Shown: positions 17,546 through 26,429, counted from the stretch's first letter. The stretch: DNA of 64,000 bases from Bacteroidia bacterium (GCA_016788165.1 JAEUTH010000042.1:1-64000); one strand, 5' to 3'. Numbers and translations are program-made. Notes: generated by a model from the letters alone, not told the origin.

Positions 17546-18688
17546 ATGAAAATTGTTATTGTTGGTCCGGCACATCCATTACGAGGCGGATTAGCAGCTT
17601 ATAATGAACGTATTGCCAAAGCATTTATTGATGCTGGCCATCAGGTAGTTATTTATACTTTTAGTATGCAATACCCTAAACTGTTGTTTCCGGGTAAATC
17701 GCAGTATAGTAATCAACCGCCACCATCACTTAACATTAAAGTATGTATTAACAGTATCAATCCCTTTAACTGGATTAAGGTTGCACAAAAAATAAAAAAA
17801 GAAAATGCCGACATATTATTGGTAAAATTTTGGCTGCCATTTATGGCTCCTTGTTTTGGTACGATTAACAGGTTGGGACGTACAAAAAACAAAACCACTG
17901 TAGTAAGTATTATTGATAATATTATACCACATGAAAAACGTTTGGGCGATAAAATTTTAGCAAACTACTTTGTAAAAAGTGTAGATGGATTTATTGCCAT
18001 GTCACAATCGGTTTTAACCGATTTGCAAAAGTTTGATAACAGCAAGCCAAAATTATTTTCGCCACATCCATTGTACGATAATTTTGGACCGGCATTAAAC
18101 CGGCCGGATGCCATAAAACATTTAGGCTTAGACCCTCAATTCGAATACATTTTATTTTTTGGTTTTATTCGTCCATATAAAGGGTTGGAGGTTTTACTCG
18201 AAGCCATGGCCAATACCGAAATCAAATCGAGAAATATTAAATTGATTGTTGCCGGTGAATTTTATACCGACCGGGCACCGTACGATGCACTTATCGAAAA
18301 ACATCAGTTACAACAAACCGTATTAATGCATACCGATTTTATTCCTGATGATAAAGTACGTTATTATTTCTGTGCCAGCCACTTAGTAGTACAACCCTAT
18401 ACACATGCCACACAAAGTGGTGTAACCCAAATTTGTTATCATTTTAATATACCCATGTTGGTAACCAACGTAGGTGGGCTTCCCGAAATGGTGCCGCACA
18501 ATCAGGTTGGTTATATTGCACAACCCGATGCTGCTGATGTAGCACATTATATTTTAAAATATTTTGATGAAAACAAGGAGCAAAACTTTGTGCAAAACAT
18601 CATACAGTATAAAACCAGATATGACTGGCAGGTTATGGTTGATAAGGTATTTGAAATTGCATCGCTACATAAAAACAAATACAAATGA
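17546..18688 (+). CDS. Glycosyltransferase family 4 (GT-B fold)
   Basis: A 380-aa cytosolic glycosyltransferase. The N-terminal Rossmann half starts MKIVIVGPAHPLRGGLAAYN, giving the glycine-rich acceptor loop. The C-terminal half has ILFFGFIRPYKGLEVLLEAM and the donor-binding region VVQPYTHATQSGVTQICYHF with NVGGLPEMV. It is the first gene of a packed run: its last 4 bases overlap the heptose kinase start (ATGA). The context suggests that it transfers a sugar, perhaps heptose or a core sugar, during surface glycan building. Donor and acceptor are inferences from neighbours only. Confidence 0.9.
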   Translation: MKIVIVGPAHPLRGGLAAYNERIAKAFIDAGHQVVIYTFSMQYPKLLFPGKSQYSNQPPPSLNIKVCINSINPFNWIKVAQKIKKENADILLVKFWLPFMAPCFGTINRLGRTKNKTTVVSIIDNIIPHEKRLGDKILANYFVKSVDGFIAMSQSVLTDLQKFDNSKPKLFSPHPLYDNFGPALNRPDAIKHLGLDPQFEYILFFGFIRPYKGLEVLLEAMANTEIKSRNIKLIVAGEFYTDRAPYDALIEKHQLQQTVLMHTDFIPDDKVRYYFCASHLVVQPYTHATQSGVTQICYHFNIPMLVTNVGGLPEMVPHNQVGYIAQPDAADVAHYILKYFDENKEQNFVQNIIQYKTRYDWQVMVDKVFEIASLHKNKYK

Positions 18689-19707
18689 TATACCGCAGCA
18701 AAGCACCACTTCGATTAGGCCTGGCCGGTGGTGGCACCGATGTAAGCCCCTATGCCGATGATTTTGGCGGATGTATTTTAAATGCAACCATTGGCATGTA
18801 TGCTTATGCCACCATTGAGCCTTTAAGCAATAATCAGATTATTTTAAATGCTATTGACAGAAATCAATCGCTCACCTTCGATTCGCAAGCACAGTTACCC
18901 ATTAATGGCGAATTAGATTTGCTAAAAGGCATATACAACAGGCTGGTAAACGATTTCGAACTAAAGCCATTGTCGTTTAAGCTAAGTACGTTTGTTGATG
19001 CGCCTCCGGGCTCAGGTTTAGGCTCTTCGTCAACACTGGTAGTTGCTGTAATAGGTGCATTTGTCGAATGGTTAAAACTGCCTTTAGGCGAATACGATAT
19101 TGCACACCTGGCTTACCGTATTGAAAGAGTAGATTTAAAAATGGCCGGTGGCCGGCAAGACCAATATGCTGCCACATTTGGAGGGGTAAATTTTATGGAG
19201 TTTGGTGCCCATGATAAAGTAATAGTTAACCCATTGCGCATTAAGGAAAAGTGGCTTTATGAACTGGAAAATAATTTAGTGCTGTTTTTTACCGAAACCT
19301 CTCGCCTATCATCAACCATTATCGAAAGGCAAAGTAACAATGTGAAACAGCAAAATGAAAAATCAATAGAAGCCATGCACAGCCTCAAAGAACAGGCATT
19401 GCGCATGAAAGAAGCTTTACTAAAAGGCGAAATTGATCAAATTGGCGAGATATTACATTTTGGCTGGCAGCATAAAAAACAAATGGCCGATGGTATTACC
19501 AATGCACAAATTGATACCATATATAAAACCGCTATGGATGCAGGTGCAACCGGTGGTAAAATATCGGGTGCGGGTGGTGGTGGCTTTATGATTTTTTATG
19601 CACCAAACATTGGCAAACACAAAGTAATTGAAGCATTAAATAAAATTGGTGGCCAGGTTATGCGCTACAATTTTACGCAAACAGGCCTTACCACATGGAC
19701 CATATAA
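18685..19707 (+). CDS. hddA: D-glycero-D-manno-heptose 7-phosphate kinase
   Basis: A 340-aa GHMP kinase. The N-terminus RSKAPLRLGLAGGGTDVSPY is typical of sugar-1-kinases of the HddA/fucokinase type. The ATP loop is DAPPGSGLGSSSTLVVAVIG (about 106-125), AGGRQDQYAATFGGVNFMEF follows, and GKISGAGGGGFMIFYAP is the C-terminal GHMP motif. It would phosphorylate D-glycero-D-manno-heptose 7-phosphate at C1 on the way to GDP-heptose. The neighbours support this: a nucleotidyltransferase overlaps its end by 13 bases and a HAD phosphatase follows, which are the other two steps. The isomerase gmhA is not in the window. Confidence 0.88.
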   Translation: MIYRSKAPLRLGLAGGGTDVSPYADDFGGCILNATIGMYAYATIEPLSNNQIILNAIDRNQSLTFDSQAQLPINGELDLLKGIYNRLVNDFELKPLSFKLSTFVDAPPGSGLGSSSTLVVAVIGAFVEWLKLPLGEYDIAHLAYRIERVDLKMAGGRQDQYAATFGGVNFMEFGAHDKVIVNPLRIKEKWLYELENNLVLFFTETSRLSSTIIERQSNNVKQQNEKSIEAMHSLKEQALRMKEALLKGEIDQIGEILHFGWQHKKQMADGITNAQIDTIYKTAMDAGATGGKISGAGGGGFMIFYAPNIGKHKVIEALNKIGGQVMRYNFTQTGLTTWTI

Positions 19708-20396
19708 AATGCAACCATGCAATAATTTTAGCCGGTGGTTTTGGCACCCGTTTACGTGCCGTTATCGAAGATGTGCCAAAGCCCATGGCTCCCATTAATC
19801 AAATACCCTTTTTACATTACTTATTGGTATTTGTAAAAAAAAATGGGATAAGCAATGTTACCCTTGCAGTAGGATACAAGCATCAAAACATCATACAATA
19901 TTTAGGCAACAAGTATTTAGATATTGATATTACTTATGCAATAGAAACAGAGCCATTAGGCACCGGAGGCGCCATAAAACAAGCATTAACCGGTTTTGAA
20001 AATACTTTTGTTATTAATGGCGATACGTATTTTGATGTTGACCTGCAACACATGTATGCCAAACATTTAAGCAACCATGCCGATATAACTTTAGCATTAA
20101 AACCCATGCAAAATTTTAGCAGATATGGCGCAGTTGAGTTGGATCAAAATAAAATAATTGCATTTCATGAAAAAAAGCAGGTTGACTTCGGTTACATCAA
20201 TGGTGGCATTTATATTTTAAATCAAAAATTATTTAGCCGAATGCAATTGCCGTTAAAATTTTCGTTCGAAACCGATGTGTTGCAAGCACATTTAAAAACT
20301 TTGCATTTAAATGGTTACGTGTCAGATGGCTATTTTATTGATATTGGCATACCCGAAGATTATGCAAAAGCACAAATTGATTTTAAATTTCTTTAA
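19695..20396 (+). CDS. hddC: D-glycero-D-manno-heptose 1-phosphate guanylyltransferase
   Basis: A 233-aa single-domain nucleotidyltransferase. The signature AIILAGGFGTRLRAVIEDVP with KPMAPI is at residues 9-32. The metal-binding aspartate lies in FVINGDTYFDVDL, and GYINGGIYILN and GYFIDIGIPEDYAKA complete the fold. Length and motifs fit HddC-type enzymes, which join GMP from GTP to heptose 1-phosphate. The nucleotide (GDP, ADP or CDP) cannot be read from the sequence, so the assignment rests on the adjacent hddA and gmhB-like genes. Its start lies inside the hddA end, which indicates coupled translation. Confidence 0.82.
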   Translation: MDHIKCNHAIILAGGFGTRLRAVIEDVPKPMAPINQIPFLHYLLVFVKKNGISNVTLAVGYKHQNIIQYLGNKYLDIDITYAIETEPLGTGGAIKQALTGFENTFVINGDTYFDVDLQHMYAKHLSNHADITLALKPMQNFSRYGAVELDQNKIIAFHEKKQVDFGYINGGIYILNQKLFSRMQLPLKFSFETDVLQAHLKTLHLNGYVSDGYFIDIGIPEDYAKAQIDFKFL

Positions 20397-20402
20397 TGCA
20401 TT

Positions 20403-20957
20403 ATGATTTTTTTTAATAATGGGCCTATTGATAGCACATGGACTTTGTTTTTAGACAGGGATGGTGTAATTAACCGGCAAATACCTGATGATTATGTGCG
20501 CACTTGGGATGACTTTATTTTTAACGAAGGTGCCCTGCATGCATTGCAACAATTTGCACAAATGTTTAATCGCATCATCATAGTTACAAACCAACAAGGC
20601 GTTGGAAAAGGGCTTATGACAGAAGCTGATTTAGATATTATTCATCAAAAAATGTTAGACCTCATTTCGAAAGCCGGTGGGCGTATTGATGCTATTTATG
20701 CTGCAACACCCATTGTTGCACTTGATGATAAAGGCATGCGAAAACCGAACATTGGCATGGCTTTACAAGCACAACAGGAAAATTCGAAAATTGATTTTAC
20801 AAAAAGCATCATGATTGGCGATAGTAAATCGGATATGGAATTTGGCAAAAATGCCGGTATGCATACCATTTTTATTCACAAAAATAAACCGCATCAGATA
20901 CCGGAAAATCTAATTGATGCACAAGCTGAATCGTTAGCACAAATCCGCTTTTTATAA
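20403..20957 (+). CDS. gmhB: GmhB-like heptose bisphosphate phosphatase (HAD)
   Basis: A 184-aa HAD-IIIA phosphatase. The nucleophile motif is FLDRDGVINRQIPDDYV, motif II is IIVTNQQGVGKG, the lysine lies in MRKPNIGMA, and motif IV is IMIGDSKSDMEFGKNAG. It should remove the 7-phosphate from heptose 1,7-bisphosphate between the HddA and HddC steps. The Zn-binding Cys/His loop of classical GmhB (between motifs II and III) is absent: here it reads YAATPIVALDDKGMRKP with no cysteine. So this is the zinc-free variant or a related histidinol-phosphatase-like enzyme. It starts 6 bases after hddC. Its stop overlaps the stop of the convergent comB-like gene. Confidence 0.82.
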   Translation: MIFFNNGPIDSTWTLFLDRDGVINRQIPDDYVRTWDDFIFNEGALHALQQFAQMFNRIIIVTNQQGVGKGLMTEADLDIIHQKMLDLISKAGGRIDAIYAATPIVALDDKGMRKPNIGMALQAQQENSKIDFTKSIMIGDSKSDMEFGKNAGMHTIFIHKNKPHQIPENLIDAQAESLAQIRFL

Positions 20958-21677
20958 TGCATACAGCGTATGGCCACGTAACACCGGAACTACAGGCGCT
21001 TTATTTAGTTGCAAACAATAATGGATATCATCTTCAATGTGCAAACGCTCTAATCTTTTACGGTGTGACGAATTATCCAAGTAGCCATATAAATCGTTTT
21101 TGGCCAAACTGTAAAGCTGCTGCGCAGCAATAGCCGAGTCTCTGAAATCCGAAAAATCAAAATCGTTTTGTAATGCATCAACCAAAGCACCGGCAAACAA
21201 TGTGTCTTCTAAATTCATACTGTTTTTCCAACCTGCACACAAGCAAATAACATTGCGGTTTTGTTTAACCAACCATTGGCTAAGCACATCTATATTTAAA
21301 AACGATCCCACAACTACGGTGTGCGCATTCTTGGCAATGTTTAATGCTTTGGTTCCATTGGTTGTAGTTAATGCTATATTACTATTCTTAATACGTGCAT
21401 CCATATAACTAAAAGGCGAATTGCCAAAATCAAATCCATCTAACATTGCTCCCTGACGCTCGGCACCAATTAAAAATCCTTTTGTTTTATAAGCCATACT
21501 ATCCTCAATGGTAGCAACCGGAACCAAACTTGAAGCGCCATTTGCAAAGGCTACACAAATTGACGATGTAGCACGCAAAATATCAATAACCACAACTATT
21601 GAATCCTGCGGTGAAAACTGTGGATACAATGCCGGACTTATACAAACATCAATTAGTGGTTTACTACTTCGATTCAT
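20952..21677 (-). CDS. comB: 2-phosphosulfolactate phosphatase family protein
   Basis: A 241-aa protein with the ComB family marks: VVVIDILRATSSICVAFANG near the N-terminus, FLIGAERQGAMLDGFDFGNS, IALTTTNGTKAL and NVICLCAGWKNSMNLEDTLF. ComB hydrolyses 2-phosphosulfolactate to sulfolactate using Mg. In Bacteroidota, which lack coenzyme M, it may serve sulfolactate or sulfonate metabolism, but no partner gene (comA, comC) is nearby. The frame is open to 21725. I chose ATG 21677 because family alignments begin near IDV and because a good promoter (-7 box at 21695-21702) lies between the two possible starts. It converges on gmhB with a 6-base overlap. Confidence 0.85.
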   Translation of the reverse strand: MNRSSKPLIDVCISPALYPQFSPQDSIVVVIDILRATSSICVAFANGASSLVPVATIEDSMAYKTKGFLIGAERQGAMLDGFDFGNSPFSYMDARIKNSNIALTTTNGTKALNIAKNAHTVVVGSFLNIDVLSQWLVKQNRNVICLCAGWKNSMNLEDTLFAGALVDALQNDFDFSDFRDSAIAAQQLYSLAKNDLYGYLDNSSHRKRLERLHIEDDIHYCLQLNKAPVVPVLRGHTLYAL

Positions 21678-21694
21678 AATAAATATTATGCCGC

Positions 21695-21726
21695 CAAACC
21701 TACAGCATTGTAATCTTTCAAACAAA
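21695..21726 (-). promoter_or_regulatory. Promoter of comB-like gene
   Basis: On the minus strand TTTG (plus 21723-21726), 20 bases, then TAGGTTTG (plus 21695-21702): a full match to the Bacteroidota consensus. The -7 box ends 17 bases before the ATG at 21677, which fixes the start choice. Confidence 0.65.
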
Positions 21727-21874
21727 CATCAAACCCAAGGTTCTGTTTCAAATTAATAACAAACTATGTATAGCGGCCAATAGTAACACCTGCTGTTGCT
21801 TAAAACTTTATTACAGTTAAATGACAAAGTAACATGGGTTGCAAATAGTTTTGCGCTCCGAAAAAAATGCCTCC

Positions 21875-22966
21875 ATGTACTATTCAATTCTGGGATTATT
21901 GCTGTTGATTTTAATACAAAACACCCAAGCTCAAACTACTAACCTTCCTAAATTTAACGCCAAAAAATTAACCTATAAAGGCGAAAAACATCTACGAAAC
22001 GTAAAGCAATTAACCTTTGGAGGCGATAATGCCGAAGCTTATTTTAGTTTCAACAATCAATTACTTACCTATCAGGCAAAAGTACCGGCATGGCATGTCG
22101 AATGCGACCAGATTTATTTATTGGATTGGCGAACCCAAAAAGCATCGGCCACACAAATTCCGCAATTGATTAGCACCGGCAACGGACGCACTACTTGTAG
22201 TTACTTTTTACCGGGCGATACTACCATACTTTATGCATCCACACATTTGGCCGATACCAATTGCCCACCTGTGCCTTTGCCCCGTGCCGACCATAAATAC
22301 GTTTGGCCTATTTATGAAAGCTTCGATATTTTTACTGCCGATTTAAAAGGCAATATTAAGCAGCAACTTACACAAACACCGGGTTATGATGCCGAAGCAA
22401 CCGTATCGCCCAAAGGCGATAAAATAGTTTTTACCAGCATACGCAGTGGCGATTTGGAACTGTGGACCATGAATATTGATGGTAGTAATTTGCAGCAAGT
22501 TACTTCTGATTTGGGTTACGATGGTGGTGCATTTTTTTCGCCCGATGGCAGCCAACTTATTTTTAGAGCCTCACGACCAAAAACCGACACCGAAATTGCA
22601 ACCTATAAGCAATTACTGCAAGAGGGTTTGGTTATGCCCACACACATGGCTTTGTATATTTGTAATGTGGATGGCAGTAACCTCAGGCAATTAACACAAC
22701 TACCCAATGCCTCGTGGGCGCCTTTCTTTCACCCATCCGGCAAAAAAGTAATTTTTGCCAGTAACTATAAATCAAAACGCGGACTGCCTTTTAATTTATA
22801 CATGATTAACACTGACGGAACCGACTTAAAACAAATAACTTTTGATAGTATGTTTGATGCGTTTCCTATGTTTTCGTCCGATGGTAAAAAATTAATTTTT
22901 TCGAGCAACAGGAATAACAACGGCAGTAGCGAAACCAATTTATTTATTGCCGATTGGGTTGAATAA
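21875..22966 (+). CDS. TolB-like PD40 repeat protein
   Basis: A 363-aa exported protein. The signal peptide is MYYSILGLLLLILIQNTQAQ. The body holds WD40-like/PD40 beta-propeller repeats of the TolB type: DAEATVSPKGDKIVFTSIRS, LWTMNIDGSNLQQVT, GAFFSPDGSQLIFRASRP, LYICNVDGSNLRQLTQ and FPMFSSDGKKLIFSSNRNN. Such proteins bind partners in the periplasm; this one has no catalytic domain. An upstream in-frame ATG at 21839 exists, but a TAGTTTTG -7-like box (21846-21853) lies between the two starts, and the inner ATG begins directly with the signal peptide. It has no operon partner: the genes on both sides are separate. Confidence 0.82.
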   Translation: MYYSILGLLLLILIQNTQAQTTNLPKFNAKKLTYKGEKHLRNVKQLTFGGDNAEAYFSFNNQLLTYQAKVPAWHVECDQIYLLDWRTQKASATQIPQLISTGNGRTTCSYFLPGDTTILYASTHLADTNCPPVPLPRADHKYVWPIYESFDIFTADLKGNIKQQLTQTPGYDAEATVSPKGDKIVFTSIRSGDLELWTMNIDGSNLQQVTSDLGYDGGAFFSPDGSQLIFRASRPKTDTEIATYKQLLQEGLVMPTHMALYICNVDGSNLRQLTQLPNASWAPFFHPSGKKVIFASNYKSKRGLPFNLYMINTDGTDLKQITFDSMFDAFPMFSSDGKKLIFSSNRNNNGSSETNLFIADWVE

Positions 22967-23029
22967 TTTAATTGCTTTTCTGAAGTTTACCACTTAATAT
23001 TTTATAACACTTTAGTCAACACTGATTTT

Positions 23030-23164
23030 ATGACTGAACCACAACCTAATAAATTTATGTACTGGCTTAAAAAATTAGGGTGGATCGGTTTTCTATTTTT
23101 TCTGATTAAAGGTTTAATATGGTTGGCTGTGTTTTTTGGCCTTGCAAAGTATTTTAGCAATTAG
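23030..23164 (+). CDS. Small one-helix membrane protein (44 aa)
   Basis: A short frame with coding character. After a polar start (MTEPQPNKFMYWLKK) comes one strongly hydrophobic helix (LGWIGFLFFLIKGLIW and on) and a short basic tail. I recall similar tiny proteins with 'GWxGFLFFLIKGLxWL' in many Bacteroidota; some are misannotated as alanyl-tRNA synthetase, for which there is no evidence here. It stands alone, 63 bases after the TolB-like gene and 204 before hsp20. Its function is unknown. Confidence 0.6.
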   Translation: MTEPQPNKFMYWLKKLGWIGFLFFLIKGLIWLAVFFGLAKYFSN

Positions 23165-23368
23165 CTTAAACTGTTTTTACCAGAACCGAGCCATTTTGAC
23201 TGCAAAAGTCAACAGTAGCAGCCATAAAGTCGCAACTTGTTTTCATAAACCGTCATTCTGTTTGATTTAATCGCATGGCATTTCAATTGATTGCCATAAA
23301 TCGTCCAACGTTTGAAGAGCTCCTAACCTTGGATAAAAACAAAATTAAACAATTAAAAAAATTATAAA

Positions 23369-23821
23369 ATGACACTTTTAAAATTCAACAACAACTTAGC
23401 GAAGCATTTTGATGCCCGCCCCGTATTTAACGAACTGTACAATGAACTGTTCGAAAACTTTGGTCCTATGCACAAAATGCACACAGTGCCTACAGTAAAT
23501 ATCAGCGAAAGCGATGATAAGTTTAATATTGCATTGGCAGCACCGGGCTTAAACAAAGAAGACTTTAATGTAAATGTGCAACAAGGTGTATTAACCATCA
23601 GTGCCGAACAAAAATCGGAAGACAAAGAAGGCACTGCTAAATTTACACGCAGAGAGTATTCTTACACCAAGTTTTCGCGCTCATTTACATTGCCCGAAAC
23701 TGTAAAGGCCGATAACATAAGCGCTACTTATTTAAACGGAGTATTAAGTTTAGATATACCTAAAATCGAAAGCGAAATACTAAAGAACCGTTCAAATCCG
23801 TTAGAGATTAAAATAAGCTAG
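23369..23821 (+). CDS. Small heat-shock protein, Hsp20/alpha-crystallin family
   Basis: A 150-aa cytosolic chaperone that holds unfolding proteins. The alpha-crystallin domain spans about residues 35-130. It runs from VPTVNISESDDKFNIALAAP through GLNKEDFNVNVQQGVLTISA and RREYSYTKFSRSFTLPETV to NGVLSLDIPK. The short N-terminal arm (LKFNNNLAKHFDARPVFNEL) is the usual oligomerisation part. The C-terminal I-x-I-like tail is degenerate (PLEIKIS). A strong terminator follows at 24008-24042. No inverted-repeat operator of the CIRCE type was seen upstream. Confidence 0.93.
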   Translation: MTLLKFNNNLAKHFDARPVFNELYNELFENFGPMHKMHTVPTVNISESDDKFNIALAAPGLNKEDFNVNVQQGVLTISAEQKSEDKEGTAKFTRREYSYTKFSRSFTLPETVKADNISATYLNGVLSLDIPKIESEILKNRSNPLEIKIS

Positions 23822-24007
23822 TGCCGTTTAAACTGCAAGGTTAATAAAGGTTTAAAGTCATATACAACGGCTCTTATACATAGAAACTTCATGATGATAT
23901 AAAAAAAATAAGGACTTTTGACTTCAATAATTTTTAACTAAGCTTGCAACAAACAGTAAGTATAACTTACAATAGAAATAAAAGAATTTAGGTTGGTTTA
24001 GGTTGTC

Positions 24008-24042
24008 GGGACAGTAGTGGTACTGTCCCGCTTTTTTTTTTT
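24008..24042 (+). terminator. Intrinsic terminator after hsp20
   Basis: A perfect 10-bp stem CGGGACAGTA / TACTGTCCCG with a GTGG loop is followed by C and ten T. It lies 187 bases after hsp20 and before surE. Confidence 0.9.
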
Positions 24043-24099
24043 ATAAAACACGCCTTGTATTGCATGAAACAAATTGCCTTATAAAATTACTTTTGCGGC

Positions 24100-24882
24100 A
24101 TGAATTCGAAACCAACTATATTAATTACCAATGACGATGGCATAACAGCACCCGGCATAAGAGCGCTTGCAAACGCCATGAAACATTTTGGAGATATTGT
24201 AATTGTTGCCCCCGATAGTCCACAATCAGGTATGGGACATGCAATAACCATAAACAAACCATTACGCCTCGATAAAGTAACCTTGCCCGATGGGCTTGAA
24301 GGCTATCAATGTTCGGGTACACCGGTTGATTGTGTGAAACTGGCCGTAAATAAAATTTTGCATCGCAAACCCGACTTATGCGTATCGGGTATTAATCATG
24401 GCTCCAACTCGTCAATAAATGTAATCTACTCAGGCACCATGTCGGCTGCAATGGAAGGTGCCATTGAAGGTATTCCGTCAATAGGTTTTTCATTATGCAA
24501 TTATGCATTGGATGCCGACTTTGAAGCAGCTGCCCTGTTTGCACAAACCATTGTTTGGCAAGTGTTACAACATGGCATGCCAAATAATACTTTACTTAAT
24601 GTAAATATTCCCGACTTAAAGTTAGATGCAATTAATGGCATAAAAATTTGCCGCCAAGCCAAAGCAAAATGGGTTGAAGAATTTGATGAACGACAAGACC
24701 CCAGTAAAAGAAAATATTATTGGTTAACCGGCAAGTTCGAAAATTTTGATCATGGTCAGGATACTGATGAATGGGCCCTGGCTAACGGCTATGTTTCTGT
24801 GGTGCCTGTGCAATTTGATTTTACGGCACATCATGCCATGGCAGCACTAAACAGTATGAATTGGGATGTGCCTAATGTATAA
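24100..24882 (+). CDS. surE: 5'/3'-nucleotidase SurE
   Basis: A 260-aa protein of normal SurE length. The metal site is ILITNDDGITAPGIRAL (Asp-Asp at about 11-12). APDSPQSGMGHAITI, CSGTPVDCVKLAV, CVSGINHGSNSSINVIYSGT and SAAMEGAIEGIPSIGFSL are the family blocks. It removes phosphate from nucleoside monophosphates and acts in stationary-phase survival and nucleotide repair in other bacteria. A TACTTTTG box at 24088-24095 ends 4 bases before the ATG, which hints at a leaderless transcript, but no properly spaced -33 element accompanies it. The next genes (24993 onwards) are separated by 110 bases. Confidence 0.95.
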   Translation: MNSKPTILITNDDGITAPGIRALANAMKHFGDIVIVAPDSPQSGMGHAITINKPLRLDKVTLPDGLEGYQCSGTPVDCVKLAVNKILHRKPDLCVSGINHGSNSSINVIYSGTMSAAMEGAIEGIPSIGFSLCNYALDADFEAAALFAQTIVWQVLQHGMPNNTLLNVNIPDLKLDAINGIKICRQAKAKWVEEFDERQDPSKRKYYWLTGKFENFDHGQDTDEWALANGYVSVVPVQFDFTAHHAMAALNSMNWDVPNV

Positions 24883-24992
24883 TGGATAAACCGCTGCTTT
24901 GTATGGGTACATTTAAAATAACCATTACAATATACGTAGTACTTTATATTTTCCACAAACACGGGCTTTATTAAATTTTATAGTACGCTTTG

Positions 24993-25304
24993 ATGAATAA
25001 AAATAAAATATACGATCATACCATTACAGGTATCATTTCAGGATTATTAGCTCCTATCATAGGCTTTTACTTTTTTAAATGGTCGTTTTTCAACTACTTT
25101 GATAATGCCGGTTTTTTTAACCATTTGCTGGGCAATAACTTATTATCGCCTGTTATCAGTATCAGTTTAATTTGCAATGCCGCTGCCTTTTTCTTCTGCA
25201 TTAACCGCAACTGGCTATACACAGGGCGCGGTATTATTTTAGCAACATTCGTATATGGTTTGCTCATTGTATATTTAAAGTTTTTCTACCATACAGCGGC
25301 TTAA
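24993..25304 (+). CDS. Small membrane protein upstream of lpxB
   Basis: A 103-aa hydrophobic protein with about three membrane helices: ITGIISGLLAPIIGFYFF, LLSPVISISLICNAAAFFF and GIILATFVYGLLIVYLKFF. I do not recognise a domain. Its start is the ATG at 24993; a TTG lies just before it. It ends 15 bases before lpxB in the same direction, so it probably belongs to that operon and may aid lipid A or membrane assembly, which is inference from position only. Confidence 0.75.
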   Translation: MNKNKIYDHTITGIISGLLAPIIGFYFFKWSFFNYFDNAGFFNHLLGNNLLSPVISISLICNAAAFFFCINRNWLYTGRGIILATFVYGLLIVYLKFFYHTAA

Positions 25305-25319
25305 TAAATTACTGAATCT

Positions 25320-26426
25320 ATGAAGTATTATATTATTGCAGGCGAAGCATCGGGCGATTTACATGGTTCGAACCTGATAGCGGCATTAAAAACAAAAGAT
25401 CCGTATTTTGAAGCACGCGGTTGGGGCGGGCCTTTGATGCAACAGCAAGGTATGAGCTTGGCAAAACATTATAAAGACCTTGCTTTTATGGGCTTTATTG
25501 AAGTTGCATTAAATTTAAAAACCATTCTAAACAATCTTGCATTTTGTAAAAAAGATATTCTTCAATATAACCCCGATACTTTAATTTTAATTGATTACCC
25601 GGGTTTTAATTTACGCATTGCCAAGTGGGCTAAGCAACATGAGATTAAAGTATTATACTATATATCACCACAAATATGGGCCTGGAAACAATCGCGTGTT
25701 TACACCATAAAAAAGTGTGTTGATAGCATGTATGTAATACTGCCTTTCGAAAAACCTTTTTATGCGCGCTTTAATTATGATGTAACCTATGTGGGTCACC
25801 CGCTTTTAGATGCTATTGAAAAGTTTAATTTACAGGAACATGGCAAAGCCGTAAAAACCAACAAACCAATTTTAGCACTATTGCCCGGCAGCCGCCAACA
25901 AGAAATTAAAACTATGTTGCCCATTATGCTGCAGGCAGCCAAACAATTGCCTCAGTTTCATTGTGTAATTGCCGGTGCCCCAGCTATCACACCTGAATTT
26001 TATAATCAATTAATAAAGGGCTATGAGGTAACGGTATTGTACAACAAAAGCTATCCGATTTTAAAACAAGCTACTGCTGCATTGGTTACAAGCGGTACAG
26101 CAACTTTAGAAACTGCATTGTTTCATGTACCACAAATTGTTTGTTATAAAGGCAACAAATTATCATACTACATAGCGCGCCAACTGATAAAAATTAAGTA
26201 TATAAGCTTAGTTAACTTAATTATGGATAAGCCTCTGGTTACAGAGTTAATTCAGGATAACTTAACTGCCAATGCTTTAGTGCAAACATTAAATCACATG
26301 TTACTGCCCGATCAACTGAAACTGTTAATGGCCGAATATAATGCCTTAACAACCATGCTCGGAAATAGTGGCGCATCGCAAGTTGCGGCCAATGCTATGT
26401 ATAATTATTTACTGCAATCAAAATAA
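25320..26426 (+). CDS. lpxB: Lipid-A-disaccharide synthase
   Basis: A 368-aa GT19 enzyme that condenses UDP-diacylglucosamine with lipid X to make the lipid A disaccharide on the inner face of the inner membrane. The N-terminus YYIIAGEASGDLHGSNLIAA, RGWGGPLMQQQGM and FMGFIEVALNL are signature blocks. LIDYPGFNLRIAKWAKQ, YYISPQIWAWKQSRV and LLPGSRQQEIKTMLP follow, and the donor site is TSGTATLETALFHVPQIVCYK. The length is normal. Together with lptD at 51626 it shows that the organism makes lipid A. It sits between two small membrane-protein genes, 3 bases before the second. Confidence 0.95.
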   Translation: MKYYIIAGEASGDLHGSNLIAALKTKDPYFEARGWGGPLMQQQGMSLAKHYKDLAFMGFIEVALNLKTILNNLAFCKKDILQYNPDTLILIDYPGFNLRIAKWAKQHEIKVLYYISPQIWAWKQSRVYTIKKCVDSMYVILPFEKPFYARFNYDVTYVGHPLLDAIEKFNLQEHGKAVKTNKPILALLPGSRQQEIKTMLPIMLQAAKQLPQFHCVIAGAPAITPEFYNQLIKGYEVTVLYNKSYPILKQATAALVTSGTATLETALFHVPQIVCYKGNKLSYYIARQLIKIKYISLVNLIMDKPLVTELIQDNLTANALVQTLNHMLLPDQLKLLMAEYNALTTMLGNSGASQVAANAMYNYLLQSK

Positions 26427-26429
26427 AAT

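Noticed and set aside
24088-24095. TACTTTTG before surE as a full promoter
   Set aside because: A perfect -7 box, but no TTG at 19-20 bases upstream; kept only as a remark in the gene entry.
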